DNA of 14,323 nucleotides from Baffinella frigidus (Eukaryota > Cryptophyceae > Cryptomonadales > Baffinellaceae). Made by a program: the position numbers and the translations under genes. The notes under the pieces are model-generated. The model was not told the origin of the DNA and searched no databases. It saw only the letters and a program-made list of their open reading frames with translations. The stretch spans positions 279,923 to 294,245 of the forward strand of contig MU646561.1 in NCBI GenBank assembly GCA_026770585.1, in the 5' to 3' direction. Shown here in pieces: positions 12,201 through 14,323 of this stretch; within the stretch, counting starts at the first letter, position 1; every line of letters begins with the position of its first letter.

Positions 12201-14232
12201 TATGTACGAACATCCGGGCAAAAGGTGCCCCGTAGCCTCCCGAGTGGTGCGCAGGACATCGAATGTCGACCCTAAGTCCTAGCGCTGCATCACGCGGGTT
12301 GACCGACTATTTTCAAGCTGGCATGCTTGTGGGTTTCGGTACACATCCGTCAACTTTGGAGCGGCTGTGTGGGAAACGGTGTGTGGTCCGGAGTCACCCT
12401 TTACCCCCGTGCAGACTTGCGGTCCGAGACCTCCTCTGCGACCCAACCCACTCACTCTCTCGCACGCTCACACACAGAGACAAACACTCACTCTCTCTCT
12501 CACTCTCTCACTCTCTCTCTCTCTCTCTCTTCTCTCTCTCCTCTCTCACTCTCACTCTCTCTCTCTCGGACAGTGGCGAGGCAGAGACCTTCCCAACGCT
12601 GTTCGACTATGCCCAAGACATTGACATCGACCCCAAGGTAGTTCTCATTACCCGAAACCCGAAACCCGAAACCCGGAACCCGGAACCCGGAACCCGAAAC
12701 CCGAAACCCGAAGCCAGGAACCCGAAACCCGAAACCCGAAATCCATAATCCGAAACCCGAAATCCGAAGCCCGAAACCCGAAACCCGAAACCCGAAACCC
12801 GAAACCCAAAACCACCAAGGACTCTTAAGTTAGCATGCCCTTTACCCGAAACCCGAAAACAGAAACCTGAAACCTTTATTTGTTTGCGTTATAATGCAAA
12901 AAATAAAGGCCGTAGGAGCCCCCCTACCTACCGTAGGCAATCCGTAGGCTGTAAGAACCTCGCTGGCGTTAGCTTGTGGCATTAAAACACGGTCACGTCC
13001 TTTCTGGTGTGTCTTGAGCATGGTCGCGTCCATTCTAGTGTGTTTTAAACGAGGCCACGTCATTCCTGGTGTGTCTTACACCAGGTCACGTCCCGATGGG
13101 TGTGTCTTACACCCTTTTTTCGCCCAGGTATCGTCCCTTCTGAAACGGTCCTTCGATTAAACCGGCGTGTGTTACACCATGTCACGTCCTTTCTGGTGTG
13201 TCTTTCGTGTGTTCTAAACACGGTCACGTCCTTTCTAATGTGTCTGGCACCAGGCCTCGTCCCTCCTGGTGTGTCTAACACACAGTCGCGTCCTTCCTTA
13301 TCAATCTCCATTTAAGTATTAATCAATCGCTTCTGGGCAACGAAAATTACTAAACAATTTGCCCACAAAAGTAATTGCAGTGCATATGTGTAGTAAATTT
13401 CGTTGCGTCAAAAGCAATTAATTGATACTTTTGTGGAGATGATCATATGTTTGACACCAGGTCTCGTCCCTCATAATGTATCTTACACACAGTCACGTCC
13501 CTCCTAATGTGTCTTACACTATGTCACGTCCTTCCCTCATGTGTCTAACACACGGTCACGTCCCTCCTCGTGTGTGTCTGGCACCAGGTCGCGTCCCTGT
13601 TGGAGCGTTCCTTCGATTCGTCCGGCCAGCTCTCGCCTAAGCAGTACGCCCCACATCCTAAACCCCAAACCCGAAACTCCAAACACTAAACACTAAACCC
13701 TAAATCCGTCCGGCCAGCTCTCGCCCAAGCAGTACGCCCCACATCCTAAACCCTAAACCCTAAACCCTAAACCCTAAACCCTAAACCCTAAAACCTAAAA
13801 CCTAAACCCGAAACCCTAAACACCAAACCCTAAACCCTAAACCTTAAACCCTAAACCCTAAACACCAAACCCTAAACCCTAAAACCTAAACCCTAAACCC
13901 TAAACCCCAAACCCCAAACCCTTAACACTAAACCAGAAACCCTTAACCCTAACCCCTCAACTCCAAACCCTCTATCCTAGAACCCTAGAACCCTAGAACC
14001 CTAGAACCCTAGAACCCTAGAACCCTAAACCCTGCATCCGTCACCCTACACCATAAACCCTAACCCACACCCGAAACCCAACCCCAAACCAAAAAATAAA
14101 TCCCCGAAAAATAAATAAATAAATAAATCCAAATCCTAAACCCGAAACCCGAATCCCTCAACCCGAAACCTGAAACCAGGTACCCGCAGCTCGCAGAGCT
14201 CCGGAAGGAGATTGACCGCATGGCCGCCGCGG
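4942..14232 (+). CDS. Plastid-targeted MutS2-like protein, N-terminal part in eight exons
   Basis: Eight exons join in consistent phase into 293 residues. Residues 1-21 form a signal peptide (core ALLLLSLASGSA, cleavage before F22), and 22-70 look like a transit peptide, so import into a complex plastid is inferred. From about residue 128 the chain follows the N terminus of MutS2: TERTLDWIFVKDAL, ASTRMGRTFLQNLKPLKTLEE, ATDEIHALREQGVSLP, VKDIREMAEKAAKGEVMDQ, EELSLAARTLGSL, SPKQYPQLAELRKEI. MutS2 proteins have about 780 residues and lack the mismatch-binding domain of MutS. Bacterial members act in recombination control or in rescue of collided ribosomes. This part is the helical core; the Walker ATPase and any Smr domain would be beyond base 14323. 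Exon 1 has 441 bases, the others 53-75; introns have 355-2176. The next exon is not in view, so length and integrity are unknown. Confidence 0.82.
5383..5737 (+). other. mutS2-like intron 1 with internal foldback
   Basis: GTGAGC to TTTCAG, 355 bases. It opens with GTGAGCTGCGGTGCCATGCG, which resembles the first codons of exon 2 (GTGAGTTGTGCATCGACGCG). A perfect hairpin CCCCTGCAGAC..GTCTGCAGGGG lies at 5635-5674, and GTGACCGCCACC..GAACCAAATC pairs loosely with GATTTGGTTC..GGTGACCGC. CAAATTTGGTGAGCCCG near 5449 is another short palindrome. Confidence 0.75.
5738..5809 (+). CDS. mutS2-like exon 2
   Basis: 24 codons, VSCASTRMGRTFLQNLKPLK then TLEE (residues 148-171), in phase 0 at both ends. The acceptor is GATTTCAG and the donor GTGCTA. 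The small-residue/Gly helix followed by LKPL is typical of the MutS2 N terminus (family pattern a-t-mG-e-l-L-P). An alternative donor four bases later (CTAG|GTTTAG) would break phase with exon 3. Confidence 0.78.
5814..5850. repeat. Short TTTAGGG array at the start of intron 2
   Basis: GGTTTAGGGTTTAGGGTGTA and similar units follow the exon 2 donor within four bases. The rest of intron 2 up to 6030 holds only diffuse inverted repeats, including CACAGCGGACTTCGAAGGGAT near 5871 paired loosely with ATCCCTTCGTAGCCCGCTGT near 6006. Confidence 0.85.
6031..6196. repeat. Foldback with 20-base perfect ends
   Basis: CTCACGGCCCGCTCAAATCG at the left is exactly inverted at 6177-6196. Inner segments pair less well (CTGTCCATCT with AGATGGACAT). 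It encodes nothing. GGTTGGTGGTTG after the right end recurs at 6991-7004, and GTTGACGGATTTGTACCGC at 6246 resembles the CGGATTTGTACCGC at 5489. Confidence 0.85.
6331..6471. repeat. Foldback with TCATAGG/CCTATGA ends
   Basis: Arms TCATAGGGAAACGGTTTTGA and TTAAAACCGTTTTCCTATGA pair. The AT-rich core includes TAATATTAAAGCAT and GTGTAGTAATTTTCATTG, shared with the next element. Intron 2 of the mutS2-like gene. Confidence 0.87.
6505..6646. repeat. Foldback with long near-perfect arms, GCAACGAAAATTACTACACA core
   Basis: Arms of about 57 bases run from TTTATCCGGGGAAACCTA inward to GGCAACGAAAATTACTACAC, and the inverse closes the right side. The loop TAGTAATATTAAAGCATC matches the 6331-6471 loop. 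The same core recurs at 13345-13408. This makes a three-member family distinct from the CCGTAGG foldbacks. Confidence 0.9.
6702..6786. repeat. GA-rich microsatellite
   Basis: An impure (GA)n run with GAGC and GAAA interruptions, preceded at 6664-6702 by CCCTAAAC-type telomere-like units. It is purine-rich on the sense strand, unlike the CT runs in introns 4 and 5. The stretch 6787-7180 holds a short palindrome at 6920-6943 (GACACCCCAGAGCTGGGGTG) and no gene. Confidence 0.9.
7181..7338. repeat. CCGTAGG-core foldback, long arms
   Basis: GGTAACGTCCTGAAGACCGG at the left pairs with CCGGTTTTCAGGACGTTACC at the right. Inward, GCCTACGGTATTGCCTACGG pairs with CCGTAGGCAATACCGTAGGC. Arms are about 67 bases. 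The TTTTCAGG-CGTTACC end also marks the foldback at 4044-4177, in the other gene. Confidence 0.9.
7410..7606 (+). repeat. Two 5' echoes of mutS2-like exon 3
   Basis: 7410-7424 reads VEEAM after a strong acceptor (TTGTCTCCCCAG) and then runs into GTTTTTTT. 7569-7606 reads VGEAMDATHEIH after GGTGGCTGAAG and then breaks. The intact exon begins at 7712 after the same GGTGGCTGAAG. The first echo has the better acceptor and the more family-like VEEAM, so it may be the original exon start split from the rest by insertions. It could also be used as a 15-base microexon. Confidence 0.7.
7461..8153. repeat. Large inverted repeat enclosing exon 3
   Basis: The left arm (7461-7562) contains GGGGGTTCCTACGGATATCC and ends TATCCGACCCTTGGTGG. 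The right arm (8081-8153) is its inverse, starting CCACCAAGGGTCGG and containing GGATATCCGTAGGAACCCCC. The last part of the left arm is repeated directly at 7683-7710. The arms also carry CCTACGGTAGGCAATACCG palindromes. About 520 bases lie between the arms, including the only intact exon 3. Confidence 0.85.
7712..7786 (+). CDS. mutS2-like exon 3 (intact copy)
   Basis: 25 codons, VGEAMDATDEIHALREQGVS then LPISQ (residues 172-196), phase 0. The acceptor GGCTGAAG lacks a pyrimidine tract, which is weak. The donor is CCCAG|GTCCGC. The helix with ATDEI and the GVSLP turn match the MutS2 pattern of T-EA followed by LR and G-P. The inner GTGTCTCTCTCCCAATCTCC looks like a tiny intron but encodes this conserved turn, so it is kept as exon. 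Whether RNA uses 7712 or the stronger acceptor at 7409 is open. Confidence 0.7.
7955..8185 (+). repeat. 3' echoes and a diverged copy of exon 3
   Basis: 7955-7983 repeats the end of exon 3 (QGVSLPISQ with CAG|GTCGCG). 8043-8078 reads QEMDATDEIQAW, the middle of the exon. 8161-8185 reads GVTLSIPQ with CAG|GTCGGT. The last two flank the right arm of the large inverted repeat, as if an older full copy had been split by it. All lie downstream of the intact exon. The region 7790-7880 holds TAATGTT(A/G)ACAAA-type direct repeats. Confidence 0.72.
8229..8400. repeat. Foldback with arms of about 75 bases
   Basis: AAAAAAAGTAGACGTTTTCG, then CACGCGTCAAGTTGATTCTC, pair with GAGAATCAACTTGACGCGTG and AAAAAGTCTACTTTTTTATC. 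The loop is near 8315. It carries no coding capacity beyond a shadow frame. Confidence 0.88.
8440..8780. repeat. Large foldback, arms of about 135 bases
   Basis: TACGTAGCTGAGTT at the left and AACTCAGCTATCGTA at the right begin the arms. Inside, CATAGTGCGCCATACGGCTT and AAAACCCGATCTCGAAAAC segments pair. The loop (about 8576-8654) includes TTGTACCTGCAGTGTCC. The right arm is slightly shorter, so the two sides have diverged by small indels. It is the largest palindrome in the window. Confidence 0.88.
8823..8982. repeat. Foldback with 22-base ends
   Basis: GGAATATCGTTCTAATTTAG at the left is inverted at the right as CTAAATTAGAACGATATTTC. Inner GTGGTACAAATTTTAAAAC pairs with GTTTTAGATTTGTACCA. 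It ends 42 bases before exon 4, so the acceptor region of intron 3 is mostly unique sequence. Confidence 0.85.
9025..9081 (+). CDS. mutS2-like exon 4
   Basis: 19 codons, VKDIREMAEKAAKGEVMDQ (residues 197-215), phase 0. Acceptor GGGGTTTCAG, donor CAG|GTGCGC. The D-I-R, A-(x)-K-G and E-V motif is one of the best conserved parts of the MutS2 N terminus. No echoes of this exon are seen, unlike its neighbours on both sides. Confidence 0.85.
9124..9311. repeat. CT-rich microsatellite in intron 4
   Basis: About 190 bases of impure (CT)n with CCCT and GT breaks on the sense strand. It produces long spurious serine/leucine frames. The remainder to 9471 includes two ATGTTCCCTTCC blocks (9318, 9371) and no gene. 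Confidence 0.93.
9472..10232 (+). repeat. Four 5' echoes of mutS2-like exon 5
   Basis: Copies of the exon 5 start lie at 9472-9502 (EEVSLAARTL, after TTACCAG), 9761-9790 (EELSLAARTL), 9863-9878 (EELLL, after AAATCAG) and 10203-10232 (EQLSLATRTL). Each then departs from the exon. About 95 bases of intron before the second echo (GAAAATGATGATGTGTTCCA and AAGAATGACACGTG, about 9676-9705) match the bases before the true exon. The duplicated unit therefore spans intron end plus exon start. Between echoes lie CCCTCAA-type units (9918-9965) and GGGCCAGAATTC..GAATTCTGGCCC (10013-10050). Confidence 0.85.
9515..9619. repeat. 105-base foldback, copy 1
   Basis: The ends TATCCCTTAAGT and ACTTGAGGGATA are inverted. 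An inner hairpin CTGGTCAAAATTGACCAG sits at 9533-9550, then CCTAGGGCCCTACGGTAGGG. A second copy of identical length is at 10889-10993. Both begin and end with TA, which may be the duplicated target. Confidence 0.9.
10336..10397 (+). CDS. mutS2-like exon 5 (intact copy)
   Basis: 62 bases giving EELSLAARTLGSLMQIQDLL (residues 216-235) plus AG of the next codon. Acceptor CTGAAACAG, donor AG|GTTGAG. Phase 2 matches the single leading base of exon 6. The helix fits the region after the D-I-R motif in MutS2. It is the only block with both ends. The acceptor lies just after CCCTGAACACTGAAAC, a C-rich heptamer run that could supply the branch site. Confidence 0.8.
10398..11265. repeat. G-rich telomere-like arrays of intron 5
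   Basis: 10398-10475 is mostly GGTTCAG, 10680-10815 mixes TTTAGGG, TGTAGGG and GGGGTTAGG, and 11060-11265 is TTTAGGG with GTGTCGG units. All are G-rich on the sense strand and start at donors of exon 5 echoes. Spaced GGG runs give strong potential for G-quadruplexes in the transcript, which is inferred from the pattern. Confidence 0.88.
10475..11306 (+). repeat. Six 3' echoes of mutS2-like exon 5
   Basis: Copies of the exon end with donor lie at 10475-10497, 10551-10594, 10654-10672, 10821-10859, 11025-11063 and 11268-11306. The longer ones read TLGALGQIQDLL or TLGSLMQIQDLL and end CTCAG|GT. The last has the best donor (GTAAGG). The 10551 copy carries a doubled GCGC-ACGCTCGG start. All lie downstream of the intact exon and none has the EELSLA start. 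Three share GALGQ where the intact exon has GSLMQ, so they derive from one another or from an older exon version. Confidence 0.85.
10889..10993. repeat. 105-base foldback, copy 2
   Basis: Same ends (TATCCCTTAAGT, CTTAAGGGATA) and same right half (CGGTAGGGCGTATGAGCCTA) as 9515-9619. The inner hairpin is GGGGGTCAAAATTGACCCCC here against GCTGGTCAAAATTGACCAGC there: both sides of the stem changed together. It interrupts a telomere-like array, so it arrived after that array. Confidence 0.9.
11307..11810. repeat. 17-base tandem repeat and flanking non-coding intron 5
   Basis: Four copies of GTCCACTTTGGAGTGAA-like units lie at 11439-11507. Before it, 11307-11375 is degenerate GGGTT sequence. After it, 11508-11810 contains a run of nine G and two open frames on opposite strands. 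Neither frame shows a recognisable domain or splice logic, so I see no gene. Confidence 0.7.
11811..11965. repeat. Foldback with CTAGCTCT ends
   Basis: CTAGCTCTGTTCCC at the left pairs with GGGGTAGAGCTAG at the right. Further in, GATTTGGGCTCCTCA pairs with TGAGGAGCCCAAATC. The centre is a C-run/G-run pair (CGCCCCCCCACCC and GGGGGGAGGCG). It lies 25 bases before an echo of exon 6. Confidence 0.87.
11991..12020 (+). repeat. 5' echo of mutS2-like exon 6
   Basis: TGGGCGGAGGACTTCCCGAC, then ACTGTTCGAC, reads WAEDFPTLFD and parallels GEAETFPTLFD of the intact exon. Similarity ends at the following codon. It lies upstream of the intact exon, following the same rule as other exons. No AG acceptor directly precedes it. 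Confidence 0.65.
12036..12146. repeat. 23-base tandem repeat
   Basis: Three to four copies of CTTACGGGGAACATGATCAC-ATT follow the exon 6 echo. The first unit grows out of the echo's tail (ACTACGGGGATCATGATG). The next 12147-12486 is intron with no gene seen; CGTCAACTTTGGAGCGG near 12348 is another GTCAACTTT motif. Confidence 0.85.
12487..12568. repeat. CT-rich microsatellite ending at the exon 6 acceptor
   Basis: An impure (CT)n run on the sense strand ends five bases before CAG at 12571-12573, so it serves as an extended pyrimidine tract for this splice site. Confidence 0.93.
12574..12637 (+). CDS. mutS2-like exon 6
   Basis: One base completing Ser236, then GEAETFPTLFDYAQDIDIDP K (residues 237-257). 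Acceptor CTCTCGGACAG, donor AAG|GTAGTT. Phase 2 in, phase 0 out. The segment corresponds to the stretch of MutS2 before the conserved I--A-D--G helix, where a leucine-rich helix and a short acidic run are usual. Confidence 0.78.
12648..12816. repeat. CCCGAAA heptamer array
   Basis: More than twenty units of CCCGAAA with CCCGGAA variants, C-rich on the sense strand, starting eleven bases after the exon 6 donor. This consensus is private to this intron. A CCTACCGTAGGCAATCCGTA palindrome piece follows at 12923-12948. Confidence 0.92.
12980..13587. repeat. Minisatellite of about 31 bases built from the exon 7 splice acceptor
   Basis: About a dozen units like ACACGGTCACGTCCTTTCTG-GTGTGTCT run up to the real junction CACCAG|GTCGCGTCCCTG of exon 7. 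The last unit is the functional acceptor plus exon start. One unit (13128-13166) is longer, reads VSSLLKRSFD and then has a stop, so it is a 5' echo of exon 7. A foldback splits the array at 13302-13441. Confidence 0.82.
13302..13441. repeat. Foldback inside the minisatellite, GCAACGAAAATTACTA core
   Basis: The ends ATCTCCATTTAAGTATTAAT and ATTAATTGATACTTTTGTGG-AGAT pair imperfectly. Inside, GCAACGAAAATTACTAAACA pairs with TGTAGTAAATTTCGTTGC. The core matches the element at 6505-6646, 6.8 kb away. Confidence 0.87.
13588..13643 (+). CDS. mutS2-like exon 7
   Basis: 18 codons, VASLLERSFDSSGQLSPK (residues 258-275), plus CA. Acceptor CACCAG, donor CA|GTACGC. It aligns with the MutS2 motif of an aliphatic helix, then D--G-l-S. 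The split glutamine is completed by exon 8. Confidence 0.82.
13644..14179. repeat. Intron 7: exon echo and CCCTAAA arrays
   Basis: 13707-13731 is a 3' echo of exon 7 (SGQLSPK with CA|GTACGCCCCACATCC), 88 bases after the first. CCCTAAA units fill 13656-13705 and 13740-13930, then CCCTAGAA units 13975-14030, AAATAAAT at 14100-14128, and CCCGAAA up to the next acceptor. The intron begins GTACGCCCCAC while exon 8 begins GTACCCGCAGC. Confidence 0.9.
14180..14232 (+). CDS. mutS2-like exon 8
   Basis: One base completing Gln276, then YPQLAELRKEIDRMAAA (residues 277-293) and one base of the next codon. Acceptor CTGAAACCAG, donor G|GTGCGC. The run S-(x)-YP-L--LR-EI matches the conserved end of the first MutS2 helical block, where family members go on for about 500 residues. 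Without splicing the frame reaches TAA at 14244-14246 (AGAPP end), which would give a severely short protein. I prefer the spliced reading. Confidence 0.78.
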
Positions 14233-14239
14233 GTGCGCC

Positions 14240-14323
14240 CCCTTAACCCTCGACCCTACACCCTCAACCCTACACCCTCAACCCTACACCCTCAACCCTA
14301 CACCCTCAACCCTACACCCTCAA
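14240..14323. repeat. CCCTCAA/CCCTACA alternating array at window end
   Basis: Regular 14-base units, CCCTCAACCCTACA, run to the last base and beyond. This is taken as the start of intron 8. The unit is a doublet of two heptamers, again different from other introns. Confidence 0.9.

Noticed and set aside
12263-12748. 161-residue plus-strand frame
   Set aside because: It joins a CT repeat, exon 6 and a CCCGAAA array by chance openness; only exon 6 fits a family.
12980-13587. CRISPR-like array
   Set aside because: Units of about 31 bases are adjacent with no unique spacers of constant length, and the context is a eukaryotic intron.

Overview
The window looks like nuclear DNA of a unicellular alga. 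Coding sequence is cut into short GT-AG exons. The introns are hundreds to thousands of bases long and full of plant-type telomere-like heptamers (TTTAGGG/CCCTAAA and variants), palindromes and CT/GA microsatellites. One gene starts with a signal peptide ending in an A|F motif, the usual start of a bipartite plastid presequence in algae with a secondary red plastid. A cryptophyte would fit, but I cannot fix the lineage from sequence alone.

Two genes sit head to head around a 447-base gap (4495-4941). Leftwards, on the minus strand, runs a small zinc-ribbon-like protein with exons at 4494-4415, 3085-3016 and 192-103; it continues past base 1. Rightwards, on the plus strand, runs a plastid-targeted MutS2-like protein. 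I assembled it by eye from eight exons: 4942-5382, 5738-5809, 7712-7786, 9025-9081, 10336-10397, 12574-12637, 13588-13643 and 14180-14232. All intron phases match. The joined product gives the presequence and then the N-terminal helical core of MutS2. The ATPase and any Smr domain must lie to the right of the window. No other convincing gene was found; the remaining open frames are repeats or shadows.

The striking feature is the intron structure. Nearly every small exon is surrounded by broken copies of itself, called echoes here. Copies of its 5' part with the acceptor lie upstream, and copies of its 3' part with the donor lie downstream, while one intact exon remains between them. Echoes are seen around mutS2 exons 3, 5, 6 and 7 and around all three exons of the zinc-ribbon gene. 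Telomere-like arrays, 31-base minisatellites and about sixteen foldback palindromes fill the space between echoes. Many palindromes share a CCTACGGTA/TACCGTAGG core. Two introns (mutS2 1 and 7) begin with a near copy of the first bases of the following exon, as expected if the intron arose by insertion or duplication at a GT-containing coding target.

Taken together, the locus looks like a snapshot of intron birth and growth by repeated local duplication across splice junctions plus invasion by introner-like foldback elements. All family and splice calls are by eye; RNA reads would settle the exon chain.
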